The notes: a model not told the origin generated them from the sequence alone. A DNA stretch of 64,000 nt from Ahaetulla prasina (GCF_028640845.1 NC_080546.1:18077020-18141019); one strand, 5' to 3'. Shown: positions 1-11,946, counted from the stretch's first letter. A program made the numbers and translations.

Positions 1-262
1 GCTCCCATTACTTGTCCCAGCTTCTGCCAACCTAGCAGTTCGAAAGCATGTAAAAATGCAAGTAGAAAAATAGGGACCACCTTTGGTGGGAAGGTAACAG
101 CAATCTGTGCACCATTGGTGTTTAGTCATGCCGGCCACATGACCACGGAATTGTCATCAGACAGCGCTGGTTCTTCGGCTTAGAAACGGAGATGAGCACC
201 GCCCCCTAGAGTCGGGAATGACTAGCACATATGTGCGAGGGGAACCTTTACCTTTAACCTTA
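1..262 (+). mobile_element. Sauria SINE, cut by window edge
   Basis: This is the body and 3' end only: GCTCCCATTACTTGTCCCAG, the GAGATGAGCACCGCCCCCT block and an ACCTTTACCTTTAACCTT tail. The tRNA-like head lies outside the window. Confidence 0.85.
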
Positions 263-507
263 ACTGGGGAAAAGTTACAGTTAAAAACAGTGTGGTTTTC
301 TGCTGAAGTACGTAATAAGATTTCACAATGCCTTAATTAGACTAGAGCTGTTCCACTGATGAAATATTAGCCAAAAAACTCAATTCCTTGTAGCTTTCTT
401 TAGGGATTCAGCCAATACATATGGGAATTAAAAGTTTGTTAAAATGTAAAAAAGAATAGACAAACATCTTTACCAAAAGAGAATATTCGTATCCTCCTTT
501 ATTCTCT

Positions 508-601
508 AGGAGCCCTTTTGATGCTCTCTGAGCTTAGTTGGTTTCTTGCAGATATTTCATTCCCCAAACTAGGTAACATCATCAGTGCTAGTCAAACATC
601 T
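508..601 (-). mobile_element. Penelope-like repeat relic with hammerhead-like core
   Basis: The minus strand reads CTGATGA (585-579), a GTTACC...GGGGAAT stem-loop, then GAAA (558-555), followed by TATCTGCAAGAAACC. The same repeat occurs at 16738, 21395 and 55708. Penelope-like elements are known to carry hammerhead motifs; the assignment here is inference. Confidence 0.45.
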
Positions 602-840
602 TTGGAGATTGGTAACCGTGTCACAGTTGCTAGACCTCTTTGAGAGATTGAGATACTCAACAGAAGACCCAAGAACACGCTGCTTTTTTAAATGATTCCC
701 ATTTGTAAATATCCGATGTCTTGTTTTTTGGATAGTGAGCATGATATGAACTGGTTGTAAAATATATTGAGTAAGTTGAGCTGGTCTTCCTATCTACCAG
801 AGACCCACCTGACAATATTTTTAAAAGATGTAAGGGAGAA

Positions 841-1200
841 TAGGGACATGGTGGCTCAGCGGCTAAGACGCTGAGCTTGTCGATTGAAAGGTCAGCAGTT
901 CAGCAGTTCAAATCCCTAGCGCTGCGTAATGGGGTGAGCTCCCGTTACTTGTCCCAGCTTCTGCCAACCTAGCAGTTCGAAAGCACGTAAAAAAATGCAA
1001 GTAGAAAAATAGGGACCACCTTTTGTGGGAAGGTAACAGCACTCCGTGCACTTTTCGCATTTAGTCATGCCGACCACATGACTACAGAGACGTCTTTGGA
1101 CAGCGCTGGCTCTTCGGCTTTGAAATGGAGATGAGCACCGCCCCCTGGAGTCGGGAAAGAGTAGCACATATGTGCGAGGGGAACTTCTACCTTTACCTTT
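841..1200 (+). mobile_element. Sauria SINE, full length
   Basis: The tRNA-like head has an A box (GGCTCAGCGGCTAAG) and B box (AGTTCAAATCCC). The tail is ACCTTTACCTTT, of the type mobilised by Bov-B-like LINEs. The duplication TAAGGGAGAA (831-840) / TAAGGGAAAA (1201-1210) matches 9 of 10. Confidence 0.9.
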
Positions 1201-1214
1201 TAAGGGAAAAACTA

Positions 1215-1917
1215 ATTTGCGCATTGATGGTATTTCTTCAGTAAACTAAAAAAACTATCAGCCAGGAGGCCCTGGTTTGCCATGCAATCAGACTGGAAGT
1301 GTCTGTTATAAAGTATTACATATATTGTTATTATTTGAGCTGTTTGTCTGTTGATTCACTGATAAATTGACCTGCCAAGAAAGGGAAACAGGTTCATCCT
1401 GGATGCTCTTGTTTTCTGCATCTATCTCCTACACTGACCCTATTTGTAAATCAGTCAGTAAATTCAGGGTGATTATTTAAACCAGATGAATATTCTGTGC
1501 TTACTGGCATGCAATCTAATTCTGTAAGCAAGTCATCAATTCTAACTTGTTTCAGTACTTTTCTCAGAGTCGCTTGTCCAGAGCTTGATTCCTTATAAGA
1601 AATAAAAGGATATCCCAAGTTAAAACAAAAACAACAAGACTGTTAATAATCCAGCTGTAAGGTTAAAAGCTTGGCTGAAGAACAAATAATGAAGAACAAG
1701 GCCCATTTTTTTTTTTTTTTTACAAAATGACAAGTTTGAAGGGAAAGGATTAAAAGAAATAAAACAGAAAAAAGACAGAAAGGGCTGGAGTGGAGTCGCT
1801 ACAGCAAAACTGGAAGTGAGAACACATAAATCAAAGTTTTCTCTAATCTCCGTTTTCAGCTGGTGCATTTGTAGATATTTGTATGTCGAGCATGATCTTC
1901 AAGTCATTTGGGAACAC
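1215..1917. other. Unassigned stretch
   Basis: No gene or recognisable transposon. A run of 18 T stands at 1708-1725. Confidence 0.5.
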
Positions 1918-1925
1918 ATGCAACT

Positions 1926-2221
1926 CAGTGGTGGGTTTAATTTTTTTTTTTACTATTGGTTCTGTGGACGTGGCTTGGTGGGTGTGGCATGGCTTGGTGG
2001 GCGTGGCAGGGGAGGGATACAGTAAAATCTCCATTCCCACCCCAATCCAAGGGAAGGTTACTGCAAAATCCCCATTTCCTCCCGATCAGCTGGGACTCAG
2101 GAGGCAGAGAATAGATGGGGGCAAGGCCAGTCAGAATTTTTACTACCAGTTCTCTGAACTACTCAAAATTTACACTACTGGTTCTCCAGAACTGGTCAGA
2201 ACCTGCTGAAACCCACCTCTG
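1926..2221 (+). mobile_element. hAT MITE, TSD ATGCAACT
   Basis: Ends CAGTGGTGGGTTTAA and CTGAAACCCACCTCTG. The 8-base duplication ATGCAACT (1918-1925, 2222-2229) is perfect. The interior has TGGCTTGGTGGGTGTGGC repeats and GGTTCTCCAGAACTGG near the end. Confidence 0.92.
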
Positions 2222-2485
2222 ATGCAACTGAACATACAATATTTTCAAATTTCATCCTGATCAGCGATCCCTAGATCTGCCATATCTAGGCTGCAAAATT
2301 CCAGATGACACCAAATAACAGCAAAGAAAGGCAGAAAACATTAAATTACCTATATTTATTTATTCATATTTCATATTTCTTAACCCTCCATTCCTTTCAG
2401 AGAGGAAAGGGGTAGTGTACAATATAATCAATAAGATTAACATCAAAATCGGATGCTGTTATTGCTATTAGTGCTATTAATGAAA

Positions 2486-3213
2486 AAACAAAATGCACAG
2501 ATATTGTATATGTGGTACCTTGCTCAATAGTAGTAACTGTGAGAGGGATCTTGGAGTCCTAGTGGACAACCATTTGGATATGAGCCAGCAGTGTGCAGCA
2601 GCTGCCAAAAAAGCCAACACAGTTCTGGGCTGCATAAATAGAGGAATAGAATCAGGATCATGTGAAGTGTTAATACCAATTTATAATGCCTTGGTAAGTC
2701 CACACTTGGAATATTGCATTCAGTTTTGGTCACCATGATGTAAAAAAGATGTTGAGACTCTAGAAAGAAGAGCAACAAGATGATTAGGGGACTGGAGGCT
2801 AAAACATATAAAGAACAGTTGCAGGAATTGGGTATGTCTAGTCTAATGAAAAGAAGAACTAGGGGTGACATGATAGCAGTGTTCCAATATCTCAGGTGTT
2901 GCCACAAAGAAGAGGGAGTCAAGCACCAGAGGGTAGAACAAGAAGCAATGGGTGGAAACTAATCAAGGAGAGAAGCAACTTAGAACTAAGGAGAAATTTC
3001 CTGACAGTTAGAACAATTAGTAAGTGGAACAACTTGCCTCCAGAAGTTGTGAATGCTCCAACACTGAAAATTTTTAAGAAGTTATTAGATAACCATTTGT
3101 CTGAAGTGGTGGAGGGTTTCCTGCCTGGGCAGGAGGTTGGACTAGAAGACTTCCAAGGTCCTTTCTAACTCTATTGTTGTTTTTGTTGCTGCTGTTGTTA
3201 TTATTATTATTAT
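2486..3213 (+). mobile_element. CR1 LINE, 3' part
   Basis: It encodes the CR1 ORF2 C-terminus ([29 protein letters not shown], then [24 protein letters not shown]-like end) in several frames broken by substitutions and indels. The 3' end TTGGACTAGAAGACTTCCAAGGTCC runs into (TTA)n. No TSD was resolved. Confidence 0.88.
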
Positions 3214-3500
3214 TGATCTTCTGGTTGGTTTATGGCCTAGACCTGGTAGCTGCAGCAGTTCCTGATTAAAATAAGAGATTCAGACTGTCTGAGGCTTGTG
3301 CAAAAGACTTGCTTTATCTCCATTCTGTTTTTTAAAAGTTACCTATTTAGACTGATTATATGCTTCCAGGGTTGACTTTAGGATAATGCATAATTGCTAT
3401 TCTACTTTATTTTCTCTGCATTATTTCTATTCTACTTTATTTTTTCTGTCTTAGGTTTGAAAGTTGAAAGAAAAGCTGGTAAAATAGCTTTGATTCTGTT

Positions 3501-3721
3501 CAGAGGTGGTATTTAGCCAGTTTGAACCAGTTCAGGTGAACTGGTAGCAGTGACTGCCTGCCCCGCCCCGCCCACCCACCTGCCCCAGCGTAATGCCATC
3601 ATATTTAGCCACATTTTTGAGGCTAGGTGCATGTGCAGAAGGCGTGTGTGCAAGCAAAGCACATGGACGGAAGGCTGGGCGCGTGCAAACCAGTGGTAAG
3701 AATATGTTAAACCCACCACTG
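3501..3721 (+). mobile_element. hAT MITE, TSD ATTCTGTT/G
   Basis: Ends CAGAGGTGGTATTTAGCC and TTAAACCCACCACTG; the duplication ATTCTGTT/ATTCTGTG matches 7 of 8. Confidence 0.88.
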
Positions 3722-3876
3722 ATTCTGTGGGTTTATTCTACTAAACTAAAGAAAGGAAGATCAGTATTCCTCTTCCCAAATAGGATTTCTGATTATCAAC
3801 GTTCAGCACCTTGGCCAGCTCCTTCCTTGCTGCAGAAGAACATGCCAAAAAATGGAAGCAAACAACAGTTAGCAAC

Positions 3877-3967
3877 TTGAATATGTGTGCACTTCAACTC
3901 CCAGAATTCCCCAACCAGCTTACTGACTGAGGAATTCTGGGAACTGAAGTCCACACATCTTCAAAAA
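3877..3967. mobile_element. Foldback element, diverged relative
   Basis: Arms of about 34 bases (TTCAACTCCCAGAATTCC against GGAATTCTGGGAACTGAAGT) pair around a 20-base loop. The core matches the foldback MITEs at 33052, 37967 and 48681, but CAG ends and a duplication are not visible. Confidence 0.65.
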
Positions 3968-4014
3968 TCCTATTTTTATAAATTTTATAAAATTTTATAA
4001 TTTTTTTTATAAAA

Positions 4015-4400
4015 ATCCTCCAAACGACGCTATAGAGCACTGCACAACAGAACAACTAGACACAAGAACAGTTTTTCCCCGAAGGCCATCACTCTGCTAA
4101 ACAAATAATTCCCTCAACACTGTCAAACTATTTACTAAATCTGCACTACTATTAATCTTCTCATCGTTCCCATCACCAATCTCTTTCCACTTATGACTGT
4201 ATGACTGTAACTTTGTTGCTGGCAATCCTTATGATTTATATTGGTATATTGACCATCAGTTGTGTTGTAAATGTTGCACCTTGATGAATGTATCTTTTCT
4301 TTTATGTACACTGAGAGCATATGCACCAAGACAAATTCCTTGTGTGTCCAATCACACTTGGCCAATCAAAATTCTATTCTAAAAATTCTATTCTATTCAA
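4015..4400 (+). mobile_element. Rex1-like LINE 3' end
   Basis: It begins in the ORF C-terminus (RRYRALHNRTTRHKNSF-like) and runs through a 3' UTR to CACACTTGGCCAATCAA plus ATTCTATTCTA repeats. It matches 47626-48045 closely. Confidence 0.8.
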
Positions 4401-5163
4401 GGTGCCAAGATTAAGAAACACTGTACTACAGGCTTGGTTCCTTTCCTAAATTATCCATTTCCCCCTAGAAATTGTTATGAAATATAAAAATAGCGCCAAC
4501 ACATTCTTTTTCCTAGTGCACATAGTTTGGAGTTAAGAATAGAATAGAATAAGAATAGCTAAATGGTACAAGACCTATTTACAAAAATGAATAGGTCTGC
4601 ATCCGTAGCCTATCTTAATCTGGCACAAAAAAGTCATTGCTATCGGCGCCTGCCAAAATGCATCGTACTTGAGGTTTTATTTATATGATTACGGCGTTTA
4701 CTATTTTACAACTGCATCATGGGAACCAAAGAAAGACATTTTTTAAAAAGCGCAATGCTTTTATTCTGATAAGAATTTGGCATCCAGTCTTGCACTACAT
4801 TTCATGGCAGTGTCTGCCTGCAAGATCAAAATACTTCTGCAAATCCTGCTCAATAATTCATACTTTCTCACTTCTTGCTGTTTTGTGGTTGTTGTTGTTT
4901 TTCCCCCAGTATGGCTGTAGCATTATAATACATGAGTCTTAATTTTTCAGCTCTTGTACCACACAAGGAATAGAAATTAATCCCTGATTTTTCGTTGTTC
5001 TTTACTTTCTTTGTTGTGAAGGAGTAGCCTTGTACTATTAGATTTGCCAACCATATTACACTTGCTTTGGCATTTCTTCTCAAGGCTTGGATACAGTTTA
5101 GAAAGGAGCAACAACAAAAAGATATATTTTTAACTGGCCAAACAGCTGGACATAAAGCATTAT
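4401..5163. other. Unassigned stretch
   Basis: AT-rich DNA. A short AATAGAATAG fragment at 4539 may be a Rex1 tail trace; otherwise nothing recognised. Confidence 0.5.
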
Positions 5164-5414
5164 TAGCCGTGGTGGCGCAGTGGTTAGAATGCAGTACTGC
5201 AGGCTGCTTCTGCTGACTGACTGCCAGCTGCCAGCAGTTCAGCAGTTCGGGTCTCATCGGTTCAAGGTTGACTCAGCCTTCCATCCTTCCGAGGTGGGTA
5301 AATTGAAGACCCAGTTTGTTGGGGGCCATAAGTTGACTCTGTAAACTGCTTAGAGAGGGCTGTAAAGCACTGTGAAGCGGTATGTAAGTCTAAGTGCTAT
5401 TGCTAGTGCTATCA
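5164..5414 (+). mobile_element. tRNA-derived SINE (CTTAGAGAGGGCTGTAAAGC tail type)
   Basis: The head GCCGTGGTGGCGCAGTGG and a degenerate B box are followed by TGACTCAGCCTTCCATCCTT, the AAGACCCAGTTTGTTGGGGG block and a tail ending AAGTGCTATTGCTAG. The 3' part resembles an L2/CR1-type tail. Confidence 0.82.
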
Positions 5415-5643
5415 TATTTGTTGCAAATCACAATAGCAAATGGGGTAGGCATATTTCTCGCCTTCCTGAATTCTGTTTCCGACTTTTTCAAACTTCAATC
5501 TAGCATTTCTGAATTTTATACCCATGTAGGCTAAGAAGAACACATTCAATATACAGTAGATAGAGATTTGATGTCCTATTTTGTGGCAGACCAAATCAAT
5601 ATTTGGATGAGGAACACCTGAAAATTCCAAGGCTGTAGTCCAG

Positions 5644-6163
5644 TGTCGTGTCCCACTCCTCCGCTGACGGCCGGGTCAGGGAAATCTGAATCAGGTGTGC
5701 CTCTGCAGCTCTGCCAAAGTCCTAGCAAAGTCCTCAAGGCAGGCAGGAGACCAGAAAGTGACTTCAGCAAGATAAGGTAGACTTTGCCTGACTCAGAGAA
5801 TGCCAGAAAGCAGATCCTTTATATAGGCCATGGGGTGTGGCTCCATGACTGAGCACTTATCCAGGCCTGCCCCTCCCTTCCTTCTGTTGCCTCCGCCTAT
5901 CAAGTCTTCTGACGCGAGGGTCACTCCAGTCGGCAGCTGTTGGTAATAAACCTTCCTCAGGCTCACATGCTGTGGAGGAGGGGGAGGGGTCTAGTTGCTC
6001 CGTTTGCTTGGGCATGGAGCCAGAGCTGGGGGCTGGAGGTATTTCTTCTTCTTTAGCCTGTCTGGTCATGGAGCCAGGGCTGGGGGCTGGAGGTATTTCT
6101 TCTTCCATGTTCGGAAGCAGATAAGAAGACCCCGGCTGAGGTGAGAGCGGGCAAGACACAACA
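5644..6163 (-). mobile_element. Solo LTR (family B)
   Basis: This 520-base LTR matches the copy at 26884-27402 along its length. A perfect 5-base duplication TCCAG flanks it (5639-5643 and 6164-6168). Its minus-strand frame from LTR base 2 runs about 101 codons and ends in an Arg-rich tail (RVRRLDRRRQQKEGRGRPG). A minus-strand TATA box lies near 5820. There is no internal gag or pol, so this is a solo LTR. Confidence 0.9.
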
Positions 6164-6168
6164 TCCAG

Positions 6169-7801
6169 TCTGTAAAATTTGTTCGTTCGTTTGTTTTCTT
6201 TTCCATTTTTTGTGCACAAAATCGCAATTTATTTTAGATGCTTAACAAACCTTTGCTTCATCATTTCATTCTCAGTAGGAAGTTTTTTTCCTGGATCAAC
6301 ATTCTTATATCTCTTTAGGGATGGTTTCTTTTGCTTTGAATCATCTCTGTGCACTTTCTGGAGATCCGTACAAGCTTCAGCACAATGCATGATGAATCAA
6401 ATGTCTGACACAGGCACTGTTGTTTTAATCATTCTTTGAGAGCACTGTACAGAAAAATTAAAAATCAAGCTTCTTGAAAATGTCATTTTTTTTAAAAAAA
6501 GAAGCAATTCATACGATTGTCTTTGTAGATAAGCAAGCTGAAACCTCAGTTTGCGCTTTTTGTTGTTGTTGTAGATTTCAACATGCAATTATTTCCAAGA
6601 ATTACACCAAAGACAGTCAGCTACCGCATCGTATTGAATCAGATCTCTCTCTCTTTTTGAAACATTGGCAACAACAAAGCCGTTCCCCTACATTCAGGGA
6701 TGGATTTACTGACTTGATTGATTAATTGATTTTTTCAAAGGTTTTTGCAGTATTTGGTTTGGTTGATTAATTGGCACTGAATTGTCTGCTTTGGCAAGCA
6801 CTCAAGAAAATGGATCATATTTTAAAATATGATGCATAGGAAAAAAAAATCAGTAGTATTGCTCCGTTGTGGTCATTAGTTTGACATTTTGATTGCTTGT
6901 CCCATAAATATCCCACAAAATGTTTAAAGTTTTAAAAGTAGAATTGCCGTATCTCTGCAGCAAAAATGTGATTGACTAATAAATGGAAGCACAGATATAT
7001 AAAAGTATAAAACTTTCCGCCAAAGTGTAGTCAACTGGATTTGGGGAACTTAAATATGGTAACCCAACCTTAAAGGCTTGAGATACAAGGTCTCTTGAGT
7101 GATCTGCTCCAGCTTCTTAAGCTCTGATGAAAAGGGATTTTTAATTTTTTCCCCATATATAGGCACAATTAGTGGGAGCCTCGAAAAAGGGCCTTTTATT
7201 GGTTGGTCGTTATTATAGAGACTTTTGCCATAGCAGTACGAATGTATTTGCAGACGGTGATCTTTTCCTGATTGATGAAAGACTTTCTATTTAGGAAGGT
7301 GGTCATTCCAGCATGTTTGCTGATAGATTTTCTTTTCTTTTTTCTTATGGTAATTTGAAATGGTTAATCTTATTTTTCTTGTGTCTTTTTACATGTCCAA
7401 AGTGATTCATACATGTGTGTTTTTACATGTCCAAGGTGATTCATATGCAGTAAAATTAGAAGAGACAGAAATATTCGTCCCAGTCAATAATAAATAGTGT
7501 CTATAAAGAACATACAAATGAAGGCGAATATATGTGTTCCAGGATAATGCTGCAGGATCCAATCTGGGTTTTGTCTTCCGAGCTTTCAGACTTGTATTGT
7601 AGCCCATCTACAGCCTACCTTCAACCCATCTTTGGTTGATGGGGAATACATATGATAACTATAATGGATACTTCGACACCCTTTCGTAAGGACGTGGTTT
7701 TGCCAGCGGTCCTGGGGAGCCCAAAGTGGATTGGAGCCCAAAGTGGGTTGGAGCGCATCAAATGGCTCATTTGACTTTATGTTGTTGCTGGCAGTGGGTG
7801 G

Positions 7802-7802
<1 letters not shown>
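6169..7802. other. Unassigned stretch
   Basis: Single-copy-looking AT-rich DNA with no convincing coding frame. The short open frames here lack codon bias or homology. Confidence 0.5.
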
Positions 7803-7845
<43 letters not shown>

Positions 7846-7850
7846 TTCTT
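7803..7850. repeat. (ATTT)n microsatellite
   Basis: Eleven or more TTTA units lie immediately upstream of the Tigger-like MITE at 7853. Confidence 0.9.
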
Positions 7851-7852
7851 TA

Positions 7853-8215
7853 TAGGTAGCCCTTGATTTACAATAGTTCATGTAGTGCCTGTTCAAAGTT
7901 ACAATGGCACTGAAAAAGTGACTTATGACCATTTTTCACACTTACGACCATTGCAGCATCCCCACGGGGATCAAAATTCATATTTACGACAATTGCAGCG
8001 TCCTGAGGCCATGCGATCCTCTTTTGCAACCTTCAGACAAGCAAAGTCAATGGTGAAGACACATTCACTTAAGAACTGTCTTACTAACTTAACAAGTGCC
8101 CTGATTCAATAACGGCTGTGGCAAGAAAGAAAGAAAAAAAAACTCATTTAAGAAAAATCTCACTTAGCAACATAAATTTTGGGATCGTTTGGCATCATAA
8201 GTCGAGGACTTCCTG
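7853..8215 (+). mobile_element. Tigger/mariner-like MITE
   Basis: Ends TAGGTAGCCCTTGATTTAC and AAGTCGAGGACTTCCTG are inverted repeats. A TA dinucleotide precedes it. The AGTTACAATGGCACTGAAAA block is shared with the other copies. Confidence 0.82.
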
Positions 8216-8318
8216 TGCTGTCTTTTCATTGCTTATAAGCCACCTAGAGTGGCTTTGAGAGAGTAGGTGGCTATATATATTTCCTAAATAAATTTTCTAC
8301 ATAAATAAATAAAATAAG
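8216..8318 (+). mobile_element. LINE/SINE 3' tail relic
   Basis: GCCACCTAGAGTGGCTTTG, GTAGGTGGCTATATATAT and an ATAAATAAATAAAAT tail resemble an L2-type 3' end. Confidence 0.4.
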
Positions 8319-8473
8319 TAAATGTAGTTGGGTTGATGGAGAAAGCAAACCGAAGATGACTCAAGCATTCCTACATAAAGCAACTCATTTTCAGTCTTCT
8401 GTCGGTTCTCTCTCATGCAAACTCATTTTGTGAATCTCTCTCATTTTCTCTTTTGTTAAAGAGGGAGACGAGC

Positions 8474-8877
8474 CAGGGGTGAAATGCTCCCAGTTCAGAC
8501 TGGATCACCTTATCCGGTAGTGATGGTGGGTGGTGGTTTGGAGAACCAGTAGCAAAAATCCCTCCCCCCACCACATGACCAGCTGAACCGCACGATCATC
8601 AAAGGTTTTTTTTAAAAAAACTTTTAAAAGCATTTTTTCTTTGGCCGAAAAATTCTTTTAAAGTAAAAAATATAGCCTCTGATGATCGCGTGGTTCAGCT
8701 GGGATCATCAGAGCCTTTTGAAAGCATTTTTTACAACCTCTTCGACAGAAGAGTTTGTAAAAAAATTCTTTTAAAAGTAAAAAAAAAAAAGTTGGCCATG
8801 CCCACCCAGTCACATTACTCCCCCCACCAAGCCACACCCACAGAACCGGTAGTAACAAATTTTACATTTCACCACTG
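8474..8877 (+). mobile_element. hAT MITE of the GGGGTGAAATGC family, short form
   Basis: Ends CAGGGGTGAAATGCTCCC and TTTACATTTCACCACTG; the duplication AGACGAGC/AGACAAGT matches 6 of 8. It is the shortest (404 bases) of three relatives (10706, 42043) that differ in the number of internal inverted units. Confidence 0.87.
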
Positions 8878-8885
8878 AGACAAGT

Positions 8886-8906
8886 CAGTGGATGAGGGGA
8901 GTGAGT

Positions 8907-8947
<41 letters not shown>

Positions 8948-9943
8948 AGGGAGGGAGGGAGAAGGGGGGGATATTATGTAATTGTTAATTGCTAAGACTC
9001 GCTGTGTTCCCCAATGGGACAATATAGAATTCACATCACCCCTTGTTCTCATGATTCAGCGATACACATTTTCCAGTTGAATCTCTCCTTGGAAGTCAGG
9101 ACTCCGTGTTTCAAACTCTCATGAAAGTGTTCTATGAGCTGCCCTGCCTGTTACTATAACAACCTAAAGCAACATATTTCCACTGTTTGATCTCACTATT
9201 AGTGTCTTTTCAAATATGATTACCAGGTTTAACTAATAAACTTCTAGATGCAAGCTGCTGGCTGCTTTTATGTCTTCAGTGTTATTCCGTTTGATGAGAA
9301 GGGAGGCTTTTCATGTTCCCTTAATTAAATTGAAGGTGAACCTCCAAGGAAGGAATTCAAATGGAATTTCCAGATTGGTATGTGGGTACATTTGCTGTTA
9401 AGAGCATGAATTAGGTTGCAGATGATTTGAATAATAAAAAGAGCCACATAAACCACACCGTCTATTGACCACTGACTTTGGGATCCCTATCCTTTTGATA
9501 TATTAATTAAATTACTAAACTGGTACAGTAAAATTCTACCTCCTCCTATACAATTTTCTGCAACATTTCCACTTCCCGAATCCATAGGAGGCAGATTCTT
9601 ACACTGGTTGGTCCATACGGAAGTGATTCTTCTTGAATTTGACCATTGGTTTAAACTTCACAAAGGAGATGGCCAGATAACCGGTCTGTTAGCAAAATAA
9701 TATACAGGATTTTTAAATGTAATATAATAAAAACTACAACACAGTAGAGTATCTCTTAGTCCAACTGAAAAAAGGTAATGGGGTAGAAGGGAAGAAGGGA
9801 AAAACTTACACTGCAAATACTCACTTTTATCCACTATACCTGTTCATTGTCACTGTTATACATTTCTGATGGTGTCATGTAAGGAATGCTTTGGCAGCCT
9901 TTCCTGACTGGATACTTTCCAGAATTCTTGACTTTCCATCTCC
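8886..9943. other. Unassigned stretch
   Basis: Apart from the GA-rich microsatellite at its start, nothing is recognised. Confidence 0.5.
8909..8961. repeat. (GA)n / (GGGA)n microsatellite
   Basis: A dinucleotide GA run grades into a GGGA tetranucleotide run. Confidence 0.92.
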
Positions 9944-9954
9944 ACTTCTTAAAG

Positions 9955-10303
9955 GTAAAGGTAAAGGTAAAAGTTCCTCTCACACATATGTGCTCTAGTC
10001 GTTCCCGACTCTAGGGGGCGGTGCTCATCTCTGTTTCAAAGCTGAAGAGCCAGCTCTGTCCGAAGATGTCCGTGGTGATGTGGCCGGCATGACTACATGC
10101 CAAAGGCACACAGAACACTGTTACCTTCCCACCAAAGTTTTCGACTTGCATTTTTTACGTGCTTTCAAACTGCTAGGTTGGCAGAAGTTGGGACAAGTAA
10201 TGGGAGCTCACCCCATTATGTGGCACTAGGGATTCGAACCACTGAACTGCCAACCTTTGAATTGACAAGCTCAGCGTCTTAGCCACTGAGTCACCGCATC
10301 CCT
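9955..10303 (-). mobile_element. Sauria SINE, full length
   Basis: Reversed copy from an AAAGGTAAAGG tail to a tRNA-like head ending GGGATGCGGTGACTCAG on the minus strand. The duplication ACTTCTTAAAG (9944-9954 and 10304-10314) is perfect; CTTCTTAAAG motifs continue to 10360. Confidence 0.9.
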
Positions 10304-10626
10304 ACTTCTTAAAGCTTCTCACTTCTTAAAGCATCTCCACTTCTTAAAACTTCTTAAATGATTATAGGGAGTGTCAGACTGGCCCGGCTTACTCTCTAGG
10401 AAAGGATGACCCATGACTCCATAGGTGTTAGAGAAAAGGTACTTTTTACTAGAGATATTGAGTGCAGCTTGAGTGAGGCAAGCTGAGAAAGAAAACCATG
10501 CGAAAATCATATATTGAAAGTAATCCCCAATACCCCAAAATCTCACCCACTCCCAGGAGATCAGAAAAATCAGGTCCTGTTATGATATTTTGGGAACTCT
10601 GTGCCTCTGGCACCAGTGTAGCATTA

Positions 10627-11520
10627 GCCCTTAGACTTGTATACCACTTTACAGTGCTTTATACCCTCTCTAAGTGGTTTACAAAGTCAGCCTATTGCCC
10701 CCAACCAGAGTGAAATGCTCCCAGTTCAGACTGGATCGCCCTATCCGGTAGCGATGGTGGCAGATGGTTCGGAGAACCGGTAGCAAAATCCTTGGCCCCA
10801 CCCCCCACCCCAGCTGAGCCGCATGATCATGAGTTTTTTTTAAAACTTTTAAAAGCATTTTTTCTTTGGCCGAAAAAATGCTTTTAAAAGTAAAAAAAAG
10901 TCTCTGATGATCGCATGGCTCACCTGGGATTGTCAGAACCCTTTAAAAAGCTTTTTTTTTCTTCGGCTGAAGAGGTTGTAAAAAAAAAAAAGCTTCTAAA
11001 AGGCTCCTCTGGCGATCCCAGCTGAGTTGCCTGATCGCCAGAACCTTTTAAAAGCATATTTTCTACAACCTCTCCGGTCGAAGAGGTTGTAGAAAAAATG
11101 TTTTTAAAAGGTTCTGGTGATCAGGCAACTTCAACGGGGATCATCAGAAGCCTTTAAAAGCTTTTTTTCCTCTGGCAATCCCAGCTGAGTTGCCTGATCA
11201 TCACAGGCTTTTGAAGGCATTTTTTTAACATGTAGAAAAAATGCTTTTAAAAGTAAAAAAAAAAAAAGTTGGCCACGCCCACCCAGTCACATTAGCGGCC
11301 CCCCCCCCAAGCCATGCCCACAGAGCCGGTAGTAACAAATTTTACATTTCACTTCTGTCCTCAACCATCTGGGTCCTCATTTTACCCACCTCGGAAGGAT
11401 GGAAGGCTGAGTCAACCTTGAGCCTGGTGAGATTTGAACTGCCAAATTGCAGGCAGTCGGCAGTCAGCAGAAGCAGCTTGCAATATTGCATTCTAACCAC
11501 TGCGCCAGCGTGGCTCGTCA
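10627..11520 (-). mobile_element. tRNA-derived SINE (same type), split by hAT MITE
   Basis: Minus-strand SINE: the 3' half is at 10627-10705 (TACAGTGCTTTATACCCTCT), the 5' half at 11358-11520 ends at the tRNA-like head. A 652-base hAT MITE sits between. Confidence 0.83.
10706..11357 (+). mobile_element. hAT MITE of the GGGGTGAAATGC family, long form, nested in SINE
   Basis: Ends CAGAGTGAAATGCTCCC and TTTACATTTCACTTCTG; flanks CCCCCAAC/TCCTCAAC match 6 of 8. The interior alternates direct and inverted units with ACAACCTCT...AGAGGTTGT hairpins. Confidence 0.87.
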
Positions 11521-11754
11521 CTGTGTAAATTCCTTTCCCAGGACTGACATCCTTAAGGGCAGGCAGATGGTTTGGTTTGGCACCTTTGGTTCCTCTTAGT
11601 GTCCTTACTCCATAATTATATTGTCCATACAATTTCCCATAGCATTCTTTCACACCTCCAGCATTCTTCTCCTCCCAAATGCTCTCTCTTCTCCTCTCCG
11701 GTTATGACAGTTGCTAGCGAGCTTCAAAAGGAAGCGAAGATGAGCAGCTGACAG

Positions 11755-11822
11755 ATAGTCCTCAACTTACGACAGTTCATTTAGTGACCGTTCAAAATTA
11801 AAGCAGCACTGAAAACAGGGTG
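11755..11822 (+). mobile_element. Tigger/mariner-like MITE, truncated
   Basis: Only the left end is present (GATAGTCCTCAACTTACGAC through the GCACTGAAAACAGG block). Confidence 0.7.
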
Positions 11823-11946
11823 GAAAATGTTCAGAGCTCTGTAACTGACAGAGAATTTCTTTCTTTCTTTTGTTTACAAATAAGCCATTTCCACCTATGT
11901 TTTGCCAGATATGCAGTGATGACTAGATGCAAAAATACAACCAGTA

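Noticed and set aside
841..910. tRNA gene
   Set aside because: A and B boxes belong to the head of a Sauria SINE; no cloverleaf with an anticodon arm was supported.
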